Below the pieces are notes generated by a model, which had not been told where the DNA came from, searched no databases, and saw nothing but the letters and a program-made list of their open reading frames with translations. From contig JAJJXM010000031.1 of NCBI GenBank assembly GCA_024516155.1, positions 310,001 through 374,000 of the forward strand: a DNA stretch of 64,000 nucleotides. Direction: 5' to 3'. The stretch comes from Pyronema omphalodes (lineage: Eukaryota; Ascomycota; Pezizomycetes; Pezizales; Pyronemataceae). Position numbers and translations under genes: made by a program. Of the stretch, positions 32,430-46,000 are shown one piece after another (position 1 is the stretch's first letter; each line of letters begins with the position of its first letter).

Positions 32430-32767
32430 GCAAGGAACACTGTAATTTCAGTATATGCCTATGTTTTGTATCAATGTCAAACCATGAATTACTGTAGCTT
32501 GTTTATGTCATCGAATCTTTGCAGATCAGAAAGGTTAGACTGCCGCCCGGTGCTGTGGCCGAATGGACCCCATCCAGGGAATGACTAGCGGCTATCATTG
32601 TCTCATTGCGCATGATCTTCCGGGGACCACGCGCGCTACTCGCCTTGCACGCTAAAAATTTTGTCGTCAAGAAAATTTTCGCACCCCAGCTTCGGAAGGG
32701 TCGACGCGTGCAAACAACCGGGTAAACTTATCGGCGAAACCTCTTGCTAGAGCCTCATCCTCCACCG
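32430..32767. other. Spacer upstream of U3
   Basis: It holds a tRNA-like A-box at about 32549-32565 (GTGGCCGAATGG) without a matching B-box. Otherwise nothing beyond the U3 promoter was recognised. Confidence 0.45.
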
Positions 32768-32776
32768 TATAAATAT
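32768..32776 (+). promoter_or_regulatory. TATA box of the U3 snoRNA gene
   Basis: TATAAATAT about 35-42 bases before the inferred U3 5' end, a spacing expected for an RNA polymerase II snoRNA promoter. Confidence 0.7.
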
Positions 32777-32809
32777 CCCCCTTCCCCCACACCCCTCTTC
32801 TCTCACTAT

Positions 32810-33037
32810 GCGATTTTACTTCATAGGATCATTTCTATAGTAAATCGTCTCATCTGAACTCTTTACAAGAGCCACAGATTATTCTCCAACCTGGTTGATG
32901 ATCGATATCCTCACCACCCCAGAGTGAAGTCTATTACTGCCGGTCCTTCGGGATGGGTGCTGATGATCTCGACCTGAGGTTCCATATTCTGTGAAAACGG
33001 AGGAACTGAGGGTGGGTGGTGATGGAGGTCTGACAGG
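32810..33037 (+). ncRNA. U3 small nucleolar RNA
   Basis: C/D-class snoRNA of the SSU processome, which base-pairs with the pre-rRNA 5' ETS and 18S for early cleavages. The diagnostic elements occur in order: the 5' hairpin CGATTT/AAATCG around box A GGATCATTTCTATAG (32826-32840); the conserved AAGAGCCAC; box C' TTGATGA (32895-32901); CCCC followed by box B AGAGTGA (32921-32927); box C TGATGATCTCGACC (32961-32974); and box D GTCTGACA (33028-33035). TCACCACCC (32911-32919) pairs exactly with GGGTGGTGA (33014-33022), forming the central helix. The length is ~228 nt. Unlike the budding-yeast U3 genes, it has no intron after the first ~14 nt. Ends are inferred by alignment to the known yeast 5' end and from the position of box D. 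Confidence 0.96.
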
Positions 33038-33577
33038 CGATTTTTCATTTATTTCTTAAGCTGAGGCTTGGGTTAGAGGAAAGATCTTTTGTTTTGTCCC
33101 ACTTGAGAGATGTCTTCAGGAGCAAAGTCTCGAGGATGATAAAACTTAACGAGTAATTGTATGAAGTATCACATGATCATGTCCTAAGTCAACGCTCTGT
33201 TATGCAACCGCACGGCAATCAATTGTGATAATTTTACTCCACACGCCCGGTGAATACATAGGAACAGACATTTCTGTGTATGCAACGAGCATTCCTTCAC
33301 AGCCACACCTCTGTGAACGTTGACTCCTGTGATACGGGCGTCATGAGCCGTCGAGCAATGAAAACACATACTTCACGTTACTGTATGTTTACTTTATTGA
33401 TGATAATTCAAATAGATAGTAACTTCAATGACTGTTTGGTATACATTGAGGGCTAGTAAATATTGTTAGAGGAGATCGGTAGATGTGTCATGGTGAGCCT
33501 TGCGAATCAGTTGAAGGATTCTCTTGAAAGCGTTTGAATAATTCATGAGTGGTAACGCTGAATTACGCACAACACAT
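33038..33577. other. Spacer between U3 and tRNA-Val
   Basis: A T-rich run follows U3. No gene is supported; the minus-strand frame at 33184-33369 has no domain. Confidence 0.45.
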
Positions 33578-33651
33578 GGTTTCATGGTGTAGTTGGTTAT
33601 CACATCAGTCTAACACACTGAAGGTCCCCAGATCGAGCCTGGGTGAAATCA
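33578..33651 (+). tRNA. tRNA-Val (AAC)
   Basis: A 74-nt gene including the discriminator A, identical to the minus-strand copy at 24219-24292. Acceptor, D, anticodon (loop CTAACAC) and T arms all pair. It is followed within a few bases by TTCTTTTTG, a plausible RNA polymerase III terminator. The apparent ORF through this region is the tRNA read as protein. Confidence 0.96.
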
Positions 33652-34367
33652 TTCTTTTTGCCCTCATCCGACTTTTTTCTTCGTACTCTCCAGGCAACAC
33701 CAAATCAAGGAACGGTCATTCTGGATTTTGTACGCAAAATGCTTACATAGCTCTTTTCATGACGTAGTGATATTGAATTCGCTGCCGACTTATGGAATTT
33801 ATTCATCAATGACTCGACCTAGCTCCAGCACCCTCCATGCCACAGCACATTAGCAAATTGCCCACCACAAAATTTCGATAAAGCTGAGCTCACAGAAGTT
33901 TTTGCTTTGCATAAAAGAGGTTCAGCTCTTGTCTATTACGCCTTACCTGCTATGGCAAAGTTCATTCCCGGCGTCTAAGAAGAGTGGGTTTGTGGGTTGC
34001 TGCGCACTGTGCGTTCTCGGCAGCGAGCGAGAAGTTGCACCCAAGCTCCATGTATGTCATAATGATCTTGAAAATGTACAAATATACTTCGAATAATTTC
34101 CTTGAGGCAAAATGATAATTAGCATCACGAATATTATTGTTATGCTGTGTTACGCTTGGCCTGGGCTGAGAGGGTTGCTGCCCTCTCGGTTGCGCCCAGT
34201 CTCAATTTGGACGATTTCGATTTTGGATTTTCCCTAGACGTACCCCGCCAAACGACATCGCACGCCCGACTGTCGCACCCTCGAACGCCGAGCTTTGACG
34301 ACACAGCCTACGCTCCCGAAATCTCGATACTTCGATAGACAGTCTCTCGAATTTCGATACCTTCAAG
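33652..34367. other. Spacer and eIF3l 5' region
   Basis: No separate gene is supported. The last ~200 bases are the likely promoter and 5' UTR of the eIF3l gene. Confidence 0.45.
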
Positions 34368-35900
34368 ATGATGGCAGCACAGATGAACGGCGGAGCCGCA
34401 CGCATGCACGAAGATGACAGCGATGACGAGGGTCTCGCCACCACTCTCGTCGAGGCTATGCAGGAGGACGACGGTGACTACGACGATATTGCCGACGGAA
34501 CTGGTGTTCAGGTCACTGGAGATGATCTTCAGGCGCGGTTAGCTGCTGCTGCGACACCTTTGGACTTCGCCGCTGGATTGCCCGCGCGTTTCACCAGCTA
34601 CGACAACTACTGCAGTCTTTTCCACTTCATCCTCAACTCTGATGGTCCTGTCGACTTGGAGCTTCCTACTGTGAGTGCACTGTGAGGATTGAATAGGAGA
34701 GCAATATAGAGCTAATTGTGCTTCGGGATTAGGTCTACTGGGCTTGGGATGTCATCGATGAGTTCATCTACCAGTTCAACAGCTTCTGCACCTACCGCCA
34801 GAAGGCCGCCCGCACTGGAGAGAACCCCGAGGAGATCCAGATTCTCCGTGAGAACCCCCAGGCATGGGGATGTTACTCCGTCCTCAACGTCTTGTACTCC
34901 TTGATCCAGCGTTCCCAGATGAACGAGCAGCTTGCTGCTATCAAGGCCAACAAGGACCCCAAGTGAGTTGATGTACAGCCAGGGCACGCGACAGTACTGA
35001 CCATTATATAGCACTGTTGCCGGAGAGTACGGCCAGCGCCCTCTTTACCGCATGTTGGGATACTTCTCCATCATCGGATTGCTCCGCGTCCACTGTCTTT
35101 TGGGAGACTTCACTCTCGCCCTTAAGACTCTTGACGACATTGAGCTTAACAAGAAGGCCGTCTTCGCCAAGGTCATGGCTGCTCACTTCACGACCTACTA
35201 CTACGTCGGATTCTCCTACATGATGCTCCGCAGATACGCCGATGCCATCCGCACCTTCTCCCACATCCTCGTCTACGTTTCCAGGACCAAGGGATTCCAG
35301 AAGAACTCTCAGTTCGACTCCATTACCAAGGAGAACGACCGCATGTACGCCTTGATTGCCATTTGCGTTGCCCTCTGCCCCGTCCGCCTTGACGACACCA
35401 TCCACACCACTCTCCGTGAGAAGTACGGAGAGGAGTTCGCCCTCATGCAGCGTGGAGGACCCGAGGCCCTTCCCGTCTTCGAGAAGCTCTTCCTTCAGGC
35501 TTGCCCCAAGTTCATCTCCCCCAACCCTCCCGACTTCGAGAACCCCGAGAACAACGTCGACCCCTCCGAGCACCACCTTAAGATCTTCATGCAGGATGTC
35601 AAGAACACCATTTCGGCTCCCATCCTTAAGAGCTACCTTAAGCTCTACACTACCATGGACCTTAACAAGCTTGCTAAGTTCGTCGAGTCTGACCCCGAGA
35701 CTCTCCGTAAGCAGTTGATTGTCTACAAGCAGAAGAACAGACAGCTCCGCTGGACTGAGGGAAGCTTGTTGGATGGAGAGATGACCCACACCTCTGACTT
35801 GGACTTTGCCCTCCAGGACGACATTGTTCACGTTTCCGAGGCCAAGGTTGGACGCAGACTCGTGGACTGGTACCTCCGTAACTTGCAGAGAGCCTACTAA
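34368..35900 (+). CDS. Translation initiation factor eIF3 subunit L
   Basis: Subunit of the eIF3 complex, which binds the 40S ribosome and organises cap-dependent initiation; cytoplasmic. Exons are 34368-34670, 34733-34962 and 35012-35900. The introns of 62 and 49 nt (GTGAGT donors) join in phase to give 473 aa, the usual fungal length. After an acidic N-terminus come the hallmark eIF3l blocks: SYDNYCSLFHFILN, YWAWDVIDEFIYQFNSF, YRMLGYFSIIGLLRVHCLLG, TTYYYVGFSYMMLRRYADAI, CPVRLDDTIHTTLREKYGEE, and a PCI-type C-terminal region ending WYLRNLQRAY. Many filamentous fungi keep eIF3l, whereas S. cerevisiae has lost it. ATG choice: two consecutive Met codons at 34368 and 34371; either could be used. 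Confidence 0.97.
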
Positions 35901-36270
35901 GCGTTTTAATCTTTGGATGAAACGTATTTGAATTGGAAATCTAGGGATTCCAAACATGGAACCCGTCAAAAAGTCGATGATAGGAGTAGAGGAAGTAGAT
36001 GTATCTTCAGTGTGAAGATATGGATTAGATAGGCGATTGTTTGATTTCAGGTACTTATGGTTGCATTTGGCTTGGATTGGTGGGGATGGGCGTATTGTCG
36101 TAGGAGGGAATAAAAAAGGTTATTTTTTTTTTGTTTTGATTTCGTCTGTAATTGAGTTTGGTATTGTTCTTCATTTTCATGGCGTACGGCTCATAGCTTC
36201 ATTCCTTTCGGTCAACAAACAGCACTACAGTACAGTATTCGAGAATTTTGTGACTCAGATCGACAAAGAG
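35901..36270. other. eIF3l 3' region
   Basis: T-rich 3' flank of the eIF3l gene. No gene is supported. Confidence 0.45.
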
Positions 36271-36417
36271 ATGCACGCCAATGAAGTCTTGACCACGGCG
36301 TGGTTGATCATGAGCACCTTGATTGATGAATCCAAAAATGATGCCAGTGGCTTATTGGCTGCGAATATCTTGACTCGGAAAGCGATGCACCTGTTGGGTC
36401 TGGAGCCAGCGGTATGA
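36271..36417 (+). CDS. Short coding-like frame, unrecognised
   Basis: From an ATG at 36271 the frame reads MHANEVLTTAWLIMSTLIDE and continues through KNDASGLLAANILTRKAMHL to a stop. It looks like two amphipathic helices, with codon choice like that of a real gene. The frame is also open upstream to about 36037, but that part looks non-coding (Phe/Gly-rich). It could be the last exon of a small gene, a conserved microprotein, or a relic. No family is recognised. Confidence 0.3.
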   Translation: MHANEVLTTAWLIMSTLIDESKNDASGLLAANILTRKAMHLLGLEPAV

Positions 36418-36893
36418 AGCCAACTGCCAACATACGTGTTCCCGGCAAGAATTGACAGTCTTCCTAGCGACCTGCAAAAAAAAAAAGCTGTCTGCCTTAA
36501 GGTCTTATCGCTGCGCCAGCCGCGACTCGCCACAAAAAAGGTTTGCTGCGCCAGTCGCACGAGGCATAGACCGTGAAAAACCCAGGTAACTAGGCCAGAA
36601 ACGCGTCTGAACAAGGTGAAAAGCTGTTATGTGACTAATCAGCCCTGACCCTGTTTTAGCTGGCTTGGCCCGTAGTTCCCTTCCGCGAGAATTTTTCTAG
36701 GACCGTGCCTTTCTTATCCATCCCCCTTTCCCTTTTAAAAACCAAACCGACGCGCGATCTTTCCCAGCAACTCGCCCGTCGACTCTAATTCTCTCACCCT
36801 CTCCCCGCGTTCGCTCAGTACCCCACGCGAACAACGATCCACGATTTCTCTCGCTTAAACGAAGTTCACGAGTAAACCTTTTATATTAAAAAC
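36418..36893. other. DBP2 promoter region
   Basis: Upstream region of DBP2 with a C/T-rich leader (about 36716-36860). No other gene is supported. Confidence 0.5.
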
Positions 36894-39401
<2,508 letters not shown>

Positions 39402-42256
39402 ACTTTGCCTCAACTCACTATTTGAGGCTCCTACATAGCTTTCAACGTGTGCAGGTTTAGATTTCTCTTTCCCTCGAGTTCATAGATCGGGTCTGTTTTT
39501 CTTCTTTTTTTGTTTTTTGTCTACACAAAAGGTTTCCCGTTTTCGTTTTTTTCAGGTTTCTTGGTTGCATGTTGCTACATTTATGCATTATCACCCCCTT
39601 TTTCTTTTTTATGTTATGCCCGCTGCTTAGCAGAAACAGTAATGTCGGTTAATGAACAAAAAGGAGTTCACGATGGCTTGTATCTACAAGAAAATTTGTC
39701 TTTAGATAGGAAGGATTACAATGGGATACGAGTTCTGCTGTTAAAACTTGATGGTTTTTGTTTGAAGTGATGCTGTAGTGAATCCTCTCGTGTTAGGTGT
39801 GTTAATCTTGTTGACAGTCGGATGTGATAACTGCGTCAGACCTAAGGTAAAGAACAGCAAACAGGGCATCTTCAGCTGCTCAAATATGCCATCAATCACC
39901 CCCCTTGCCTATGAAATCCTCAACCCCTTGTTGTCTGTAAGGTTCTTCTATGTCCTGTTTCCCTTAAGTCCAGCCACTCTCCCTCCATATACACCACGGT
40001 CACCACCATACCTCTCCACTTCCCTTCCCAGTAACGCACGCTCATAACATACCAAAGCCCTCGATGTAGAATTCCAATACCTTAAACACATAACAAAATG
40101 CCAATTATAATCAAATATTAAAACCAATCACCCACTCATGAAAGTCATTCATTCGAGAGGATAAAAGGACTTCGTATAGGAATTCTTGAAATATAGCTTC
40201 GGGGTAAAAATACCCTTTTGCTATTATTCCGGGAATTAGAGAATGTGATGTGTTGAATATTTTTAATCCTTGTGGGCTATATTGTGAGGGAATGTAGGAG
40301 ATATTGTTTATGATGGTTGGAATTTGGAATGGGATGTTGGGGTATGTATGGGATGATAAGTTTGTGTAATAATTACATAAGTATATATAGACCTTTGGAA
40401 GGTACTAACTTATAATTCGGGATAAAATGAAATCTAGTGATGGGAGTGGGGATTTAGGATATTTGGTGGATTATTTGGTAGTCTCTAGAGTAAGTGAATT
40501 ATGCATGAAATGTCACTCGCTAACTTTTTGGTTTTTGGGGTTCGCGGCGTTTTGGGTTGTTGTTTTGGGTTGTGTGATACTTGTAATATAGTTAAGAATT
40601 CAAAATGATATATACACAGAGAAAGATCGAGAGAGAGAGAGAAAGATAGGAAGAGGAAGAGAGGGGGTGTCATCAGTGATCAAACTAATTCTGTACACAC
40701 CAAAACAAAAAATAATCCTAGACAAAAAATACCCAACCCCCGGCCTTTCGTACCTCCTCCGAGATATACGTACATACACACATAAGCTTCATGTGGACAA
40801 CACCCCCCGCCCCCCTCGCCACGATTAGACGATGGTATGATGATGTGAATCGGAATTCTACTAATCTGGTGTGTTTTGGTCTTTGTACCGGTTTTCATAT
40901 TCATGTTCATATTTATTTTCATCTACATATCTTTTTTCATTTACTTTGGAGGTGTAAACATGAGGGATGGGGGGTAATATAGATCTTTATACCGTTCGCA
41001 ACGTGTGTTTGCTTATCTATATCTGTCAATGAAATATTATTCCCAATCTTTGGATTTTGAGAACTTTGGATTTTGTATGAAGGATAGGATGTAAGGATCA
41101 ATGATAGAAGATAATAGATGAACGATAGTAGATAAAGTATGAAAGATAAAGGCGGTAAGTATGATGATTTATTTCTATTAGTATTTGGTTAGTTAGTTAG
41201 CTTTTGTGAAAAGTAGAAGTTAAAGTTAAAGTGAAAGAAAAGAAAATGAGTTGAGATGAGACGAGTTGAGTTGATATACTGTGAGTGATATCCCATGCGT
41301 AATATTCCATCCATGCGTGAATCATCAAACAAAAGAAGGGATATTTTTTACAATCTCACAATTTCCAAAAAAAGAAATAACAAAACAGAATAGATTTAGC
41401 TAGATGGTATAGTATGACATGTGATACAGAACGACACAGGACGATACAGATCTCTGAACGATACAAGACCATATAATTTACAAAAAGGACATGAGTTAGT
41501 AGAGAACATCGTGTCTCGTTCTACAGTTGTATTTATCATATATATATTCATCTTTGTGTCTATGCATTAACATGATTCATGATTCATGATTTATAAAAAT
41601 GGTAATAGTAGTGATGGCTTCACTGGACTACTGGATTACTTACTTTGAAGTTTATATGGAAGGTGGGAGATATCGGTTTCGACATCTATGGGATAATATG
41701 CCGGGGGTGGGGAAATGGGGTACTTGTAGGAAGTATTACGAGGAGTAAAGTAGAGTAGAGTATTGTAGAGCAACTGTAGTGATGATGCACTATACGATGT
41801 CGTGAATTGTTACGATACACTGTATGATGTTACAGCTTGCAATTTCCAGTTTAACGTTTACAACTTTCCAGTCTTCGTCTCTATCTTGAATTTATAGGAA
41901 TACATACCCGATCCTTTGGATACTCTGTTACACTGCTACCTAATTCCCAATCCCCCAATACCTATTCCATACCATCAATCCCTCAATCCATACCATCCAC
42001 ATCACCACCCATATCACCACCCACATCATCATCCATATCCATATTATCCATCCACCCATCCAACCATTCATAAACCCCTCATCCACCAATCCAAATCATC
42101 ATCATCCATACCCACAAACACTGGAATTATACCCCCCTTTTACTTATATGTGTTTTTTAATTCCCTTTTTCCCTTCTTTGATTTTATTTTCTTCTTTTAG
42201 CTCAATATATTTCATTTGATATTACGGCAGGATATCTAGATAATCAGTGAGATCTA
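39402..42256. other. Gene-poor spacer, part 1
   Basis: DBP2 3' UTR, then AT-rich sequence with purine-rich runs (about 40620-40660, GAGA-type). No gene is supported; open frames are short and low-complexity. Confidence 0.5.
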
Positions 42257-42413
42257 GCTGATATATAGCTGATATGTAATTGGTATATAACTAATGTGTA
42301 ATTGATATGTAATTGGTATGTAATTGATATATAGCTGATATGTAATTGATATGTAATTGATATGTAATTGATATGTAATTGATATGTAATCGATACGTAA
42401 TTAATATGAAATT
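42257..42413 (+). repeat. 11-bp tandem array, GATATGTAATT type
   Basis: About a dozen imperfect copies of an 11-bp unit, most regular between 42338 and 42390. It runs directly into a second 11-bp array. Confidence 0.85.
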
Positions 42414-42468
42414 GACCTCTAACTGACCTCTAACTGACCTCTAACTGACCTCTAACTGACCTCTAACT
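42414..42468 (+). repeat. 11-bp tandem array, GACCTCTAACT type
   Basis: Five perfect 11-bp copies, in register with the preceding array. The units share G-A-x-x-T-x-T-A-A-x-T, so the second array may be a homogenised variant of the first. Confidence 0.9.
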
Positions 42469-42873
42469 GATAAACGGTAGCTGATAAATACCTCTATGGT
42501 ATATATATTTCTACGGCATGAATAAGGAATTGGGAATGAGAAACGAAAAATAATAAATCATAAATCATAAATCATAAACAAATAACAAATAACAAAAAAC
42601 AATAAACAATAAACAAAGAATCAGAAACAAAAGCCGTTCGAGAAGGAGGAGGAGGAGGAGGAGGAGAAGGAGGGGAAACAATAACGATCCATGATCCATC
42701 AAAAAAAGGAAAAAATCAAAATTGACTCATACTTTTGTCTTTGCATCCTTTGTCTTTGCATCTAATATCTTCATCTAGCATCTTCGTCTTATATTTCTTA
42801 TCTTTTTTTCTACTGTACTTTTATTTCATTTCGTTTCCTTTTATCTTCTTTCATCTTTCATCTTTAATACACA
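42469..42873. other. Low-complexity spacer
   Basis: ATAAATC-type repeats (about 42550-42600) and a GGA run (about 42645-42675). No gene is seen. Confidence 0.5.
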
Positions 42874-43031
42874 ACATACCTACCATACCTACCATACCTA
42901 CCATACCTACCATACCTACCATACCTACCATACCCACAATACCCACAATACCTACCATACCTACCATACCTACCATACCTACCATACCTACCATACCTAC
43001 CATATCTCCCATACCTCCCATACCCACCATA
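42874..43031 (+). repeat. 9-bp minisatellite (CATACCTAC)n
   Basis: About 17 near-perfect copies of a 9-bp unit. Because nine is a multiple of three, it stays open and would read as repeated Ile-Pro-Thr. There is no sign that it is translated. Confidence 0.9.
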
Positions 43032-46000
43032 CAAAAAAAAACATAAAACCAGAAACCCAGAAACTAGAAACTTTCATCGACAAATTCAAACATACCCCAA
43101 CATAACCCAAACTCACCCCAACTCTCCTCACCCCAACTCTACTCAAACCTAACTATCCACAACCAAAATCCCCCCAGCTACCCCAAGCCCCAAGCAACTC
43201 AAGCAACCCAAGCCCCAAGCCCAGGCCCAAGTACGAGTGCGAACCCGGGTGACTCCACATGACATAACATCCATCTACATCCTCAAAGTTTCAAACGGTG
43301 TATGTATGGTGGTAAAAAAAATCATATCCCTATTCAGTAAACAGTATCCAGTATCACACCCCCCTCCCCCTCCGGATACCATAACGCTGTTTGTACATAT
43401 GTCTACATATCTACATTTATTATTCCTCAAAAAAACACATCCCAAAATCCCAAATCCTCAAAATAGCACCCTGTATTCTCAACTCAACTCAACTCCATGA
43501 TGATGATGATAATGATGATACTGATGATGATAATAGATGATGATAATGATGATAAGACCATAAAAGGTCCGTGCGTATTTGCATAATCCATCATCCATAA
43601 TCCATAAGGTTCCAAAGTTCCAGACCATTCATGACTTCATTTCTATAGCCCAGCATATCCCATACATATCTTCAGATATCGCTTCTTCATGCCCTAATCC
43701 TCTAATCCCCTAATCCCCCAATCCTTAATCCCCTAATCTCTTGATCCCCTAATCCCTTAGTCCTTCATATCTCCGTATCTTCGTCTCCTCGGAGAACGGG
43801 GAATGGGGAATTACGAATTTTGGAATTCTTAGATTTTAAGATTTTTGGATGGATGGCTGGTATCGCGTACCCGACCGAGACCGAGACCGAGTTACATTTG
43901 TATTTCACGCACCGGTAATATCCGAAGGAGCTTTCACCACACACTCCCCTCCCCTCCTATACGGTTGATGGTGACGGTGACGGTCTACCCTCCTTTCCCC
44001 CCGGCCCCCCGACCCCCCCCCCCCCCCCCCATCTCCCACCACCACCACCACCCTCAAGAAAATGAAAAATGAAAAAAAATGCTCAATGAGGTAGTATATA
44101 AGCGATCATTCCACGGGTTTACAAAGGATGATGAAAGCATGACACTTTTTTTTTGGTCTTGGTATTATTTTTTTTTTCTTCTGTTGCACAAAAAAGTAAG
44201 AACGGAGAATTCCGGCACCACAATTCCATAAAACATTCCGATCGGAGACCTGGGGGGGGGGGGGGGGGTGGGCGGTGACGGGATGAAGGAGCGGGCATAA
44301 GATTATTTCCGCGCGCCCCCGCGCCACCGCTGCTACACGTTGCTTTACTCAGCCTTTGCTCTTGTTCAAACGCTGGGGATACCTTTTTTTTGTTAGCGGC
44401 GATGTGCTGAGTTGTACAGAGTGGCCCTAACACCATCTCCCACTGTCGCACGTTTGTAGGAAACGCGCTGCATGGCAAGAGCTCACCATGATCAACGTAG
44501 GAAGTCTCCAAGCTGCTGCAGTTTCCCACCCCACCCCCACTTCGTTCCCATACATTTTTCTCCACCACCCACCACAACCACACCAAGCACGCTCCGCATC
44601 GTTGTACCTACATACATACCCTACATAAAATCTGTAAACAATCATCAGTCTCTAACGTAATAATTCTTGGAGCCCTGGAAGACCCCAGGGCACAAAATCT
44701 GGGTATGCCACGGCTGTTGAATCCGTCTGACCTCATCATAATTTACCACTCGTAACACCCACATCCGCATGTCCGGATCATTGCCGAACCGAAGAAAAAT
44801 GCAATACCCGTACCGCTCATGTACCCGAGTACATCAGCTATCAAATATTTGGAAAGGAAGTTTCCCGAAACACGGCAGAGCAGGGCAATCAAGCAATCAA
44901 GCAAGCAAGTAAAAAAATCGCCTTAAACAGGTTGATGGCAACACAAGATTCCGATTTTTCAGGGGTCTAACGTACCATAGTTAAGTGGCATGAAGAAACC
45001 ATACCACTCTTGGAGTCATAACCAGCTATTCCTATCTCGGATTAGCCGGTATCCCCGGGTGAGCAGGTTCAAAGAGCGGCTTTCTCCCCGGAGCGTGGTG
45101 GGATCAGCGCGACAGGGGGTGCACGAAGGACCCTGGAGGACACCAGTCAGTTCGTGAGTTGGGACCGGATCAGACCCTGCTTCTCTGTCTGAGCTAGCGT
45201 TGCTAGCGGCTGGCATACCAACGTTGCGATCATCAGTTACATATCATCACTCTTTTCACTTTTTCAAAAAATATTCCTTCCACCGTGCACCTTCAGCTTC
45301 AGTTGTTGTAAGAAAATCATTCGATATTTCCCCGGTAGAAAGACTTCTGAAAATAATTACTTTCGTTCAATATGAAATCAATTTGCACTTGTGGCCCACT
45401 GTCCACCGGAAGACGGAATGGTGGGATATCCGAGCGAAGCAGCAGCAAAGAAAGCCCCCCAATTGTGTCTCCATTTGAGTTATAAGCGAAGGTCTGGACT
45501 CTGGATATCTTCTCCCAATTTCACAAGATGCAAATAATCCGCGGCTGTGGAATGTTAAAAAAAATCATCTGCTGGCGATGCTGGTAAACCGGCGGTACTG
45601 AAAGCACCGCGTCTGGAGGACGATGCTGTTGTTGCGCTGGTTTGAACTGTCATGACTGGTTGTGCAAGAAGGTCCGCGTGCCGTCGCGCGATATTATACA
45701 CATTTTAATACCCTTTCAGTACAGCGGCGGTGTATGTGGGAGATCCAGATCGTGAGTTGGTGTAAGAAATGGGGGGATTCTGTTCGAATGCATCTTCTTC
45801 AGATCGAGCGTTTGATAAGGTGCTGGAATTTTTTTTTGTAGCCAGTGAATTACACGAGTTTTGCGGAAGTTTTCCGGACGTCGGACTTTCTAGAATAAAT
45901 TCCGGACCCAGGGTATTCCTCTGACGTTAAGCTCAAGATTCTAAAATTTTCTGTTACACAGCCATAACTTTATGGTTGCAAGCGAGTGTGAATGAATAAA

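Noticed and set aside
32549..32565. tRNA A-box-like GTGGCCGAATGG
   Set aside because: No B-box, no acceptor or anticodon stem within 100 bases; at most a fragment.
32811..32843. Tiny ORF at the U3 5' end
   Set aside because: The bases belong to the U3 box A hairpin.
33549..33767. Short + strand ORF overlapping the tRNA-Val gene
   Set aside because: It is the tRNA sequence read as protein; the same peptide appears from the other tRNA copy at 24082-24300.
35004..35969. 321-codon minus-strand frame across eIF3l
   Set aside because: Same reason: antisense shadow of a biased coding exon.
42735..43046. ORF with repeated Ile-Pro-Thr
   Set aside because: It arises from the 9-bp minisatellite; there is no start context or flanking domain.
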